Positions 1 to 6,300 of a DNA stretch of 6,723 nucleotides are shown here, piece after piece. The notes beneath the pieces are model-generated. The model worked only from the letters and a program-made list of their open reading frames with translations. It was not told the DNA's origin and ran no database searches. This DNA is from Lentzea aerocolonigenes (GTDB taxonomy: Bacteria; Actinomycetota; Actinomycetes; Mycobacteriales; Pseudonocardiaceae). The position numbers and the translations under genes were made by a program. Position 1 is the stretch's first letter, and the number at the start of each line of letters is the position of its first letter. The stretch is from assembly GCF_000955955.1 (NCBI RefSeq), contig NZ_JYJG01000544.1, forward strand, positions 1-6,723, given 5' to 3'.

Positions 1-284
1 GAGTTGGTGTTCGCCCCCTGCACGGGGTTGAGGCCGATACTCCAGTCGTGCGGAAGACGCACATCGCGCCACGCCGGGTTGCTCGAGTCCGGCTGCGGCG
101 CCTCCGCACCGGTTGTGTTGGCCAGCAAGAACTTCCACGACTCGGTGAAGTCGACAGTCCGTCCGGTCGCCTGCACCTGCACCGCCGGAGCTGACTGGGC
201 CGTCCCCGGCGCACCGCACAGCCCCGCCGCGACGACGCAGCCGACAACAAGTCCCCACAATCTGTTCGACCATCGATTCGACAA
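1..284 (-). CDS. GH2 glycoside hydrolase (beta-galactosidase type), N-terminal part, runs off left edge
   Basis: Reading the minus strand from a TTG at 284 gives about 94 codons that stay open to the window edge. The product begins with a signal peptide: MSNRWSNRLW, then a hydrophobic stretch LVVGCVVAAGLCGA, with likely cleavage near GTAQSA. The mature N-terminus has the hallmark of the GH2 sugar-binding jelly-roll domain: FTESWKFLL followed by WRDVRLPHDWSIGLNP. The same VPHDWSIEG block occurs in the plus-strand GH2 gene of this window, so the two are family relatives. The start is uncertain. TTG 284 has a GGGCGG stretch a few bases upstream and gives a normal signal peptide, while an in-frame GTG at 311 would add nine residues. 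The catalytic domain is outside the window, so substrate cannot be judged. It is transcribed divergently from the enzyme operon and shares its control region. Confidence 0.85.
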   Translation of the reverse strand, partial: MSNRWSNRLWGLVVGCVVAAGLCGAPGTAQSAPAVQVQATGRTVDFTESWKFLLANTTGAEAPQPDSSNPAWRDVRLPHDWSIGLNPVQGANTN

Positions 285-338
285 ATCACACCGCCCGTCG
301 TGATCACGCACCGAAACCAAAGCCAGATCCGCTCTACA

Positions 339-352
339 GGAAAGCGCTCTCC
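339..352. promoter_or_regulatory. LacI-family operator candidate
   Basis: The 14 bases GGAAAGCGCTCTCC form a dyad around a central AGCGCT, with one mismatched pair (A/C at the fourth position from each end). Known: LacI-family repressors of polysaccharide genes in actinomycetes, such as CebR of Streptomyces (TGGGAGCGCTCCCA), bind this type of CG-centred palindrome. Inference: a LacI-type sugar-responsive repressor binds here. The site lies about 55 bases upstream of the TTG start of the minus-strand GH2 gene, a good place for repression. It is about 110 bases upstream of the plus-strand promoter candidate. Confidence 0.55.
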
Positions 353-420
353 ACCTTTGTGCGCAAGGGGTTGGCCAAGTTGGTTACGAGCGGGCCGATC
401 CGGCGTCCTTCGTCGTCACG

Positions 421-442
421 CGCCTGTGCACGTACACAGGCG
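421..442. promoter_or_regulatory. 22-bp near-perfect dyad, possible operator
   Basis: Arms CGCCTGTG (421-428) and CACAGGCG (435-442) are perfect reverse complements. The six central bases CACGTA continue the symmetry except for their outer C/A pair, so 20 of 22 positions are self-complementary. It ends 17 bases before the TTGAAA hexamer of the promoter candidate. The size and symmetry suit a dimeric regulator with a helix-turn-helix domain, at an activator-like position or as a second repressor site. I do not recognise the sequence as the site of a named family. A transcribed hairpin is the alternative. Confidence 0.5.
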
Positions 443-459
443 TGACCGGGAGAACCCTC

Positions 460-489
460 TTGAAACGATCAAATATTTGCGGTTATATC
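460..489 (+). promoter_or_regulatory. Candidate vegetative promoter of the GH2-PL9-GH43 operon
   Basis: TTGAAA at 460-465 resembles a -35 element. TTATAT (483-488, spacer 17) or TATATC (484-489, spacer 18) could serve as the -10. The spacer contains the perfect 10-bp palindrome CAAATATTTG (470-479), and TTGA...TCAA (460-472) forms a smaller dyad over the -35. Transcription would start near 495, about 195 bases upstream of the GH2 ATG. The match to the -10 consensus is only moderate. If the start point is right, the leader ORF at 502 would have almost no 5' untranslated region. Confidence 0.4.
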
Positions 490-501
490 AGGAGAGGTCG
501 C

Positions 502-591
502 ATGTCGGATGGTTGTGCACGTTCCCAGTCTGTCTCTGCACCAGTGCGCATCGGACACTCGATCAAAAGAGATCGAACGACCGCATGCTGA
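502..591 (+). CDS. Possible 29-codon leader ORF upstream of the GH2 gene
   Basis: An ATG at 502 is preceded by AGGAGAGG (490-497), with seven bases between GGAG and the ATG. This is the strongest Shine-Dalgarno sequence in the window. The frame encodes 29 residues starting MSDGCARSQSVS and ending IKRDRTTAC, followed by TGA at 589-591. The peptide is polar and basic with no signal peptide, no membrane segment and no family I recognise. It ends 98 bases before the GH2 start and lies in another frame. Its stop codon sits in the loop of a small hairpin (581-597), and an in-frame ATG for the downstream GH2 frame (585-587) overlaps it closely. Either it is a regulatory leader peptide, or the ribosome-binding sequence is fortuitous. 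Confidence 0.35.
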   Translation: MSDGCARSQSVSAPVRIGHSIKRDRTTAC

Positions 592-615
592 ATGCGGACG
601 GGCTCGACCGGCCCG
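559..615 (+). repeat. Three consecutive small inverted repeats in the operon leader
   Basis: Three short hairpin-forming repeats lie end to end. TCGATC (559-564) pairs with GATCGA (571-576) around a 6-base loop. CCGCAT (581-586) pairs with ATGCGG (592-597) around a 5-base loop that contains the leader ORF stop codon. CGGGC (599-603) pairs with GCCCG (611-615) around a 7-base loop. All three stems are perfect but short. They overlap the end of the leader ORF and the bases after it, the layout expected of a translation-dependent leader. In high-GC DNA stems of 5-6 bp also arise by chance. Confidence 0.4.
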
Positions 616-689
616 CGACTCGCATCAACACGACGCGCCGCCGTTTGTGCCAGTCCCAAGTGGACCGCCTGCCCGTGAAAGGACTCCCT

Positions 690-2969
690 ATGTCCGCATC
701 ACCCCGGTCTGGCTCCGGAAGGTCCGGCCGCGGCAAGGCCAGGAAAACCCGCGTCTATGCGTTGGCGTTCCTGGCGATGGCCGCGCTTTCCACCCCCTGG
801 GTCGCCGCGAGTGCCACCCCCGCGGTCAACGCCGGTGCGGTCAACGCCGGTGCGATCAGCACCAACCGGCTGCGTACGGTCACGAACTTCGACCCCGGCT
901 GGCTGTTCAACTACGGCGACGCGAGCGGCGCCAGTGCCGGCTCCTACGCCGACGGTGGATGGCGCAAGCTCAGCGTGCCGCACGACTGGAGCATCGAGGG
1001 CAGGACCCCGCCGGCCGACCCGTTCTCCCAGTCCGCGCCGAGCACCGGTCGCGGCGGCTACGCGCCCTCGGGCATCGGCTGGTACCGCAAACACTTCTCC
1101 CTGGCAGGAGTGCCGGCCACGCACAAGACGTACATCGAGTTCGACGGGGTGATGGCCAATGCGAGCGTGTACGTCAACGGCACGCTCATCGGTACGCACC
1201 CGTACGGGTACACCAGCTTCCGTTATGACATCACGGCGGCGGTGAAGTTCGGCGGTGCCGACAACGTGATCGCCGTCAAGACCGACACCAGCCAACAACC
1301 GGCATCCCGGTACTACACCGGTGCCGGGATCTACCGCGACGTCCGTCTCATCGCGACCGACCCGGTACACATCGCCCAGTGGGCCACCTACGTCACGACG
1401 CCGAACGCCACCAGCTCCGCCGCCACCGTGCACGCGCAGACCACTGTGGTCAACACCAGCAGTACCGAGGCGAACGTCAGCGTCCAGGGCGTGCTCAGCG
1501 CCCCGGACGGCGCCGCGCTCGCCCCGGTCATGACAGCGGCCAAGACCATCGCGGCCGGCGCCTCGGCAACCTTCGGCTACGACGTGGCGGTGAGCAACCC
1601 CAGGCTGTGGGACCTCACGAGCCCGAACCTGTACACGCTGGCGACCAACGTCCTCGTCGACGGTACGGCGGTCGACGACGACATCACTCCGGTCGGTATC
1701 CGCAGCCTGACGTTCAGCGCTCCCAACGGGATGAAGCTGAACGGCAAGGGCGTGAAGTTCCAGGGGGTGGCACTGCACCAGGATTACCACGGGCTCGGGG
1801 TGGCCGCCCCGCAACGCGCCGTGCAGCGGCGGCTCGCCCAGCTCAAAGCGCTCGGAGTGAACGCCATCCGGACGGCACACGACCCGCCGAGCCCGGCTTT
1901 CCTCGACCTGGCCGACCGGATGGGTTTCCTGGTACTGGACGAGTTCTTCGATGTCTGGACCCAGCACAAGTACTCCGACGTGGGCGACTACGCGACGTAT
2001 TTCAACCGGACCGCGTCCTCGCCCACCGGCACGCCCGCGGTGCCCGGCGCGACCGGCTCGGTGCCCTGGTACCAGGTCGATGCCACGAGTGTCGTCATGC
2101 GCGACCGCAACCACCCCAGTGTGGCGATGTGGAGCACTGGCAACGAAATCCGTGACTCGCTCTCGACCCGGACTCCGTTGCTGACCAAGATGGTGTCGAT
2201 CTCGCACGCGCTGGATCCGGGCCGTCCGGTCACCCAGGCCCTGTTCCGGCCGGGCGACAGCGGTGACATCACCGGTGCCACTCGGACCACGGTGGACGTC
2301 TTCGGCGGCAACTACCGGCCCGACGAGGTCATCCGGGCGATGGGCATGTCGCCGGCGCGGCCGGGCCTGTTCACCGAGATGGGCACGGACACCTCGGCGT
2401 GGACGACGGTGAAGAACAATCCCGGGGTCACTGGCCTGTTCGTCTGGACCGGCGCCGCGTACCTGGGTGAGGCCGATGGGTTGTGGCCCAAGGCCGAGAG
2501 CGGTTTCGGCCTGATGGATGCGGTCGGGACGGTCCGGTCGATCGGGTACGCGTGGCAGAGCGCGTGGGGTGCGCCGCACACGTCACCGCCGCCGACCGGC
2601 ACCACGGCGACCAGGGTGGTGCTCACGCCCGATCACAGCACGGTGTCCACGGACGTCCACGATGTCTCGTACGTGAAGGCCACGATCGCCGACCCGGCCG
2701 GTCGCGTGGTGACCAGCTCATCCACCCCGGTCACGTTCAGCATCAGCGGGCCGGGCGTGATCGTGGCGGTCGACAGCGGCAACCCGGCGCACGAGACCTT
2801 CCGCGGTACCGCACGCAAGGCGTACCAGGGGATCGCGTACGCACTGGTCCGGGCGACCGGAGCGGGCGCGATCACCGTGACCGCGAGTGCGGGCGGACTG
2901 GCGCTGGGCACGACCACCCTGTCCGGCACCACAGCGCCGTTCGTGGCCTGCTCGGGCAGTTGCGACTGA
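690..2969 (+). CDS. Secreted GH2 beta-galactosidase-type glycoside hydrolase
   Basis: The 759-residue product is an exported retaining glycosidase of family GH2. I chose ATG 690 because AAAGGA (678-683) lies six bases upstream and it gives a proper signal peptide: a basic RGKARKTR region, then VYALAFLAMAALS, with cleavage near VAASA. Order: sugar-binding jelly roll (about 60-210, with VPHDWSIEG and a GIYRDVRLI strand), Ig-like domain (about 220-340) and TIM barrel (about 350-625). Motifs are NAIRTAHDPPSP, acid/base Glu486 in STGNEI, probable nucleophile Glu563 in LFTEMGTDTS, and FVWTGAAYLGE. After a proline-rich linker near 632, an Ig-like C-terminal domain (about 640-745) leads to a CSGSCD tail. 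Many relatives carry an extra domain between barrel and C-terminal domain, which seems absent here. Beta-galactosidase is the best guess; related exo-activities such as beta-glucuronidase are not excluded. It is first in the presumed operon. Confidence 0.9.
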   Translation: MSASPRSGSGRSGRGKARKTRVYALAFLAMAALSTPWVAASATPAVNAGAVNAGAISTNRLRTVTNFDPGWLFNYGDASGASAGSYADGGWRKLSVPHDWSIEGRTPPADPFSQSAPSTGRGGYAPSGIGWYRKHFSLAGVPATHKTYIEFDGVMANASVYVNGTLIGTHPYGYTSFRYDITAAVKFGGADNVIAVKTDTSQQPASRYYTGAGIYRDVRLIATDPVHIAQWATYVTTPNATSSAATVHAQTTVVNTSSTEANVSVQGVLSAPDGAALAPVMTAAKTIAAGASATFGYDVAVSNPRLWDLTSPNLYTLATNVLVDGTAVDDDITPVGIRSLTFSAPNGMKLNGKGVKFQGVALHQDYHGLGVAAPQRAVQRRLAQLKALGVNAIRTAHDPPSPAFLDLADRMGFLVLDEFFDVWTQHKYSDVGDYATYFNRTASSPTGTPAVPGATGSVPWYQVDATSVVMRDRNHPSVAMWSTGNEIRDSLSTRTPLLTKMVSISHALDPGRPVTQALFRPGDSGDITGATRTTVDVFGGNYRPDEVIRAMGMSPARPGLFTEMGTDTSAWTTVKNNPGVTGLFVWTGAAYLGEADGLWPKAESGFGLMDAVGTVRSIGYAWQSAWGAPHTSPPPTGTTATRVVLTPDHSTVSTDVHDVSYVKATIADPAGRVVTSSSTPVTFSISGPGVIVAVDSGNPAHETFRGTARKAYQGIAYALVRATGAGAITVTASAGGLALGTTTLSGTTAPFVACSGSCD
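822..851 (+). repeat. 15-bp tandem duplication in the GH2 N-terminal linker
   Basis: GCGGTCAACGCCGGT occurs twice head to tail (822-836 and 837-851), encoding AVNAG twice, and a third copy begins and decays (GCGATC). It lies between the signal-peptide cleavage region and the first folded domain, so it only alters linker length. This is a simple in-frame slippage repeat. Confidence 0.9.
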
Positions 2970-3174
2970 ACAGCACGGCGACAAGGACCCCACCAGCCCA
3001 TCTCCTCTGCCCGGCAGGCCTACCGGGAACTGCCCTCCCCCAAGGCTTTCTCACCTTCCGCGGCGCCAACCACGGCAGCTACCTCCGCGACGCCCGAGCC
3101 GCCACCACGGACGAGGAGGCGGCGGCCTCCCCTGGTCCCGGCACCGGAAGAAACTTCCTACGTCTGGAGTGAAC
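2970..3174 (+). other. 205-base spacer between the GH2 and PL9 genes
   Basis: No convincing gene is present. CCCGG (3010-3014) and CCGGG (3023-3027) make a weak hairpin with an 8-base loop and no T-run, not a convincing terminator. GGAAG (3146-3150), AAA, CTTCC (3154-3158) is a perfect 13-base dyad ending seven bases before the PL9 Shine-Dalgarno sequence. It could be an operator or a small hairpin affecting translation. I see no clear promoter hexamers, so read-through from the GH2 gene is likely, but an internal promoter cannot be excluded. Confidence 0.5.
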
Positions 3175-4494
3175 ATGACCCGTGCTCTGATGATGTCGGC
3201 GGTCGCGGCCACCGCGGTGGTCCTGGCCGGAAGCGCGGTGGCCGCCGCCGGCCCCGCTGCCGCGGGCGTCTACTACGTTTCCGCGGCGGGCAGTGACAGT
3301 GCCGCGGGGACGCAGGCGGCTCCGTGGGCGTCGATCGCGCATGCGCAGGCCGTTGTCCAGCCGGGCGACACGGTCTACCTCCGTGGTGGCACCTATGTGT
3401 ACTCCCGCGCGAACAAGAGCTGCGCGGGCCAGACGGACCGGGTGGACGCGATCACCCTGAACAAGAGCGGCAGTTCGGGAAATCCGATCCGCTACTGGGC
3501 CTATCCAGGGGAGCGGCCGGTCTTCGACTTCTCCCGCGTGCGAGACGACTGCCGGATCAAGGGCTTCGACGTCACCGGCAACTGGATCCACCTCAGGGGA
3601 CTCGAAGTCAAGGGCGTGCCCCAGAACAACAACCGCAACCACGAGTCGTGGGGTATCTGGATCACGGGCAGCAACAACACCTTCGAGCTGCTCGACCTGC
3701 ACCACAACATGGGGCCCGGCCTGTTCATCCAGGACGGCGGCGGCAACCTCGTGCTCAACTCGGACTCGCACGACAACTACGACCCGCGGACCTCCAACGG
3801 GGCGGGCGAAAGCGCCGACGGGTTCGGCGCGCACGTCTCGGCCAACCGCCCTGGCAACGTGTTCCGCGGATGCCGGGCGTGGTGGAACTCCGACGACGGG
3901 TTCGATCTGATCAACGCCTTCTCCTCGGTCACCATCGAGAACTCGTGGGCCTGGCTGAACGGGTACCTGCCGGGGACCACGACACCGTCCGGCAACGGAA
4001 ACGGCTTCAAGATGGGTGGCTACGGCGGCAAGTACGTCAGCAACGGCGCCAAGCACACCGTCCGCGGTTCGGTCGCGTTCAACAACAAGGCCTCCGGCTT
4101 CTACGCCAACCACCACACGCTGGCCAACGACTACTTCGGCAACACCAGCTACGGCAACCACCCCGACTACAACATGCTCGGGATCAACGCCAGAGGGGGT
4201 GCGGTCGGGCTGGGCAACCTGCGCAACAACATCGCCTACACCGGAACCCTGTTGTCCAACATGACCGGCACGAACGCGGCGTACAACTCGTGGAACCTGA
4301 ACGTCGGCCTGTCGGACTCTCAGTTCCAGAGCGTGTCGACCTCCGGCTGGAACGCGCCCCGCCAAGCCGACGGCAGCTTGCCGGTGCTGCCCAACCTCCG
4401 CCTCGCCGCGAACAGCAGCCTGATCGACAAGGGCACCGATGTCGGCTTGCCCTATCGCGGGCGAGCACCCGACCTGGGTGCCTTCGAATCCTGA
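3175..4494 (+). CDS. Secreted PL9-family polysaccharide lyase (pectate lyase type, right-handed beta-helix)
   Basis: The 439-residue product starts at ATG 3175 with GGAG (3166-3169) five bases upstream. Residues 1-30 are a signal peptide (MTRALMMSAVAATAVVLAG, cleavage near PAAA). The mature protein opens with YYVSAAGSDSAAGTQAAPWASI and GDTVYLRGGTY, the usual entry of PL9-type beta-helix proteins, and continues with Asn-rich helix coils. Family knowledge: in Pel9A of Dickeya, Asp209, Asp233, Asp234 and Asp237 bind calcium and Lys273 is the catalytic base. Here Asp215 (SADGFG), Asp240, Asp241 and Asp244 (NSDDGFDL) and Lys279 (GNGFKMGG) reproduce that spacing within one residue, so an active calcium-dependent lyase is expected. 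The reaction is beta-elimination of uronic-acid-containing chains such as pectate or rhamnogalacturonan; the exact substrate is inferred. It ends PDLGAFES, typical of the group. The 66-base gap to the next gene suggests co-transcription. Confidence 0.9.
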   Translation: MTRALMMSAVAATAVVLAGSAVAAAGPAAAGVYYVSAAGSDSAAGTQAAPWASIAHAQAVVQPGDTVYLRGGTYVYSRANKSCAGQTDRVDAITLNKSGSSGNPIRYWAYPGERPVFDFSRVRDDCRIKGFDVTGNWIHLRGLEVKGVPQNNNRNHESWGIWITGSNNTFELLDLHHNMGPGLFIQDGGGNLVLNSDSHDNYDPRTSNGAGESADGFGAHVSANRPGNVFRGCRAWWNSDDGFDLINAFSSVTIENSWAWLNGYLPGTTTPSGNGNGFKMGGYGGKYVSNGAKHTVRGSVAFNNKASGFYANHHTLANDYFGNTSYGNHPDYNMLGINARGGAVGLGNLRNNIAYTGTLLSNMTGTNAAYNSWNLNVGLSDSQFQSVSTSGWNAPRQADGSLPVLPNLRLAANSSLIDKGTDVGLPYRGRAPDLGAFES

Positions 4495-4560
4495 AACCAC
4501 ACGGTGGTCGTCATCGGCTCGCTCACGCCTGACGGAACCCGTCCAAGCGAAGGACCTGAC
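4495..4560 (+). other. 66-base spacer between PL9 and GH43 genes
   Basis: Immediately after the PL9 stop, ACCAC (4496-4500) and GTGGT (4504-4508) form a 5-bp hairpin with a 3-base loop, too weak and without a T-run to count as a firm terminator. AAGGA (4550-4554) is the ribosome binding site of the next gene. The spacing favours one transcript. Confidence 0.6.
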
Positions 4561-6063
4561 ATGCTGAGGAAAATCTCCCGACTAACGATCGCCTCGGTAC
4601 TGCTCCCCCTCGCGGTTGCGCTGACGCCGGTCGGCGCTGACGCGGCTACTCCAGTGCCGCGAGCTGCCGCGGGCGCCACGATCCAGAACGACGTGTTCTG
4701 GAAGGACACCGCCGGAAACCCGATCTACTCCCAGGGCGGCGGGGTGCTGAAGGTCGGCAACACGTACTACTGGTACGGCGTGAAGTACAGCGGCGCGGTC
4801 AGCTACTACAACAACCCGGCGGGCGGGAAGAACGGCAACGTCGGCTTCAGCGCGATCACCATCTATTCGTCCACCGATCTGGCGAACTGGAAGTTCGAGG
4901 GCAACGCGATGACGCCCTCGGACGTGGGCGGCTGGGTCGGCCGGGTGGGTGTCTCGCGCAACCCCACCACGGGCAAGTACGTGCTGGCCACCCAGGGCAA
5001 CGGCGGGTTGGTGTTCGGCACCAGCAGCACGCCGAACGGCCACTTCACCTACGCGGGTACTCAGTCGAACATCCAGAACGTCTCCACCGGCATGTCCGGT
5101 GACCAGTCGGTCTTCACCGACGACGACGGGCGGGCGTACTTGGTCTTCAGCAACAAGAGCGGCCGGTCCCACCTGTACGTCTCCCCGCTCCGCTCGTCGG
5201 ACTTCCTGCACGCCGAAGCCGCCAAGAACGTCTACAACAGCTCTGCGGGCGGGCGTGAAGGCAACATCATGTTCAAGCAGAACGGGACCTACTACTTCTG
5301 TTCCTCCGACCTGCACGGCTGGAACTCCTCGCACACGTACTGCATCACGGCCAAGAACATCATGGGCCCGTACTCCGCGGAGTTCGTGCTGCAGGGCACG
5401 GACGCCGACTTCTCGCACGTGACGCAGACGGGGCTGGCGTTCACGGTGACCGGCTCGGCGGGCTCGTTCGTCATGTTCGGCGGCGACCGCTGGAGCGACT
5501 TCGCGGGCAACGGCCTCGGCTACAACGACTGGGTGCCGGTCAGCTTCAACGGGACAACGCCGGTCTTCCATTCGCTGAGCCAGTGGAACGTCGATGCGGC
5601 CGCGGGGACGTGGTCCGCCGGCAGCGGCAACAACTACGTCCTCAACCCGAGCGCCGAGGCCGACCGGGTCGCGCAGAACAACCTTGCCGGTTGGACCAAC
5701 GTCGGTGGCAACGTGAACAGCAACAAGCTCGGCGGGCACACCGGACGCTGGGCCATCGCGCAGAGCTCTACCTCCGCGTACAACGCCACCAGGTACCAGA
5801 ACATCTCGCTGCCGAACGGGACCTACACCCTGTCGGCCTGGGTCAAGAGAAGCGGCGGGCAGAAGAAGGCGACCATCTTCGCCAAGAACTTCGGTGCGAG
5901 CGAAGTGAATCGTTCGATCAGCCAGTCGATGGGCACCTGGACGAAGGTCACCGTCCCCGGCATCACCGTGACCAACGGGTCGATCCAGGTCGGCGTGTTC
6001 TCCGACGCTAACGCGGGCAACTGGGTGAACGTCGACGACTTCAGCCTGACGCAGACCAGCTAG
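4561..6063 (+). CDS. Secreted GH43 glycoside hydrolase (exo-beta-1,3-galactanase-like) with C-terminal carbohydrate-binding module
   Basis: The 500-residue product starts at ATG 4561, with AAGGA six bases upstream; an in-frame GTG at 4504 lacks a good site. The signal peptide is MLRKISRLTIASVLLPLAVAL with cleavage near GADA. Residues 45-350 are a five-bladed propeller of GH43 type: the entry strand SQGGGVLKVGNTYYWYG, SGDQSVFTDDDGRAYLVFS (Asp181) and REGNIMFKQNGTYYFCSSDL (Glu233, probable acid). The entry strand lacks the usual catalytic Asp, as in the beta-1,3-galactanase subfamily GH43_24. In the Phanerochaete enzyme of that group Glu208 is the acid and Gln263 replaces the base. Here Glu233 and Gln289 (SHVTQTG) have nearly the same spacing. 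The glutamate of the usual ERPKV motif appears replaced by Gly127 (VGRVGVSRN), so specificity may differ. Residues 358-500 form a CBM4/9-like jelly roll (NYVLNPSAEAD... VNVDDFSLTQ). It likely releases galactose from arabinogalactan or related chains. Confidence 0.85.
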   Translation: MLRKISRLTIASVLLPLAVALTPVGADAATPVPRAAAGATIQNDVFWKDTAGNPIYSQGGGVLKVGNTYYWYGVKYSGAVSYYNNPAGGKNGNVGFSAITIYSSTDLANWKFEGNAMTPSDVGGWVGRVGVSRNPTTGKYVLATQGNGGLVFGTSSTPNGHFTYAGTQSNIQNVSTGMSGDQSVFTDDDGRAYLVFSNKSGRSHLYVSPLRSSDFLHAEAAKNVYNSSAGGREGNIMFKQNGTYYFCSSDLHGWNSSHTYCITAKNIMGPYSAEFVLQGTDADFSHVTQTGLAFTVTGSAGSFVMFGGDRWSDFAGNGLGYNDWVPVSFNGTTPVFHSLSQWNVDAAAGTWSAGSGNNYVLNPSAEADRVAQNNLAGWTNVGGNVNSNKLGGHTGRWAIAQSSTSAYNATRYQNISLPNGTYTLSAWVKRSGGQKKATIFAKNFGASEVNRSISQSMGTWTKVTVPGITVTNGSIQVGVFSDANAGNWVNVDDFSLTQTS

Positions 6064-6300
6064 GAGCTGTTTGAGGTTTGGATCATGTGGTTGAGGGCAG
6101 GGTTCTCAACCACATGGCCGCCGCGCGCAGTCGTAACCCGGCCTCGTAGCTTTGCGGTGACTTGTCATAGCGAGTGGCCAGGCCACGCCATGTCTTGATC
6201 TTCTGAAAGAAGCGTTCAACGGTGTTGCGTCGTGTGTAGAGCGCCGGATCGAACGAGACCGGTCGGCCGCCAGCAGAGCCCTTCTTCCTCCGGTCGGGGT
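6064..6300 (-). mobile_element. IS5-family insertion sequence remnant (right end plus transposase 3' part)
   Basis: Directly after the GH43 stop codon the sequence GAGCTGTTTGAGGTTTGGAT (6064-6083) looks like the terminal inverted repeat of actinobacterial IS5-family elements, many of which begin GAGCTGTTT. The preceding CTAG (6060-6063, including the stop codon) fits the CTAR/TA target preference known for this family. The transposase reads inward on the minus strand and ends at 6083, as expected next to a terminus. No matching second terminal repeat is visible up to the window edge, so only one end remains. Base composition drops visibly compared with the enzyme genes. Confidence 0.7.
6084..6116. 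terminator. Perfect 12-bp inverted repeat at the transposase 3' end, possible bidirectional terminator
   Basis: CATGTGGTTGAG (6084-6095) and CTCAACCACATG (6105-6116) are perfect reverse complements separated by 9 bases. The repeat covers the last codons and stop of the transposase and lies 21 bases after the GH43 stop, between two convergent genes. There is no T-run on either strand, so it would have to act as a simple stem terminator of the sort often proposed in actinomycetes. It may instead be part of the IS end that protects against read-through. Confidence 0.45.

Larger units (their letters stand above)
285..689. promoter_or_regulatory. Divergent intergenic control region between two GH2 genes
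   Basis: About 405 bases separate the start of the minus-strand GH2 gene from the start of the plus-strand GH2 gene. The stretch contains the only conspicuously AT-rich patch of this half of the window (about 460-490) and several dyads, listed separately. A long plus-strand frame is open through it from 300, but its translation (arginine-, histidine- and cysteine-rich, with no domain resemblance) does not look like protein. I therefore treat it as non-coding apart from a possible short leader ORF. Any regulator bound here could control both directions. Confidence 0.75.

Noticed and set aside
4..303. Plus-strand 99-codon frame at the left edge
   Set aside because: The opposite strand encodes a signal peptide and the GH2 signature VRLPHDWSI; the plus frame has no features of its own.
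300..689. Upstream extension of the GH2 reading frame giving an 889-residue protein
   Set aside because: The added 130 residues are arginine-, histidine- and cysteine-rich without domain resemblance, cross the AT-rich promoter patch, and would bury the signal peptide. ATG 690 has a well-placed AAAGGA.
699..2579. Long minus-strand frame of 626 codons antisense to the GH2 gene
   Set aside because: It is the usual antisense shadow of a high-GC gene: the product is Arg/Val/Gly/His-rich with no motif, while the plus strand carries clear GH2 motifs.
3079..4500. Minus-strand frame of 473 codons antisense to the PL9 gene
   Set aside because: Same GC-driven shadow effect. The plus strand encodes the conserved calcium and lysine residues of PL9.
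4582..5739. Minus-strand frame of 385 codons antisense to the GH43 gene
   Set aside because: Low-complexity Val/Arg/Ala/Asp composition typical of antisense frames; no domain recognisable.
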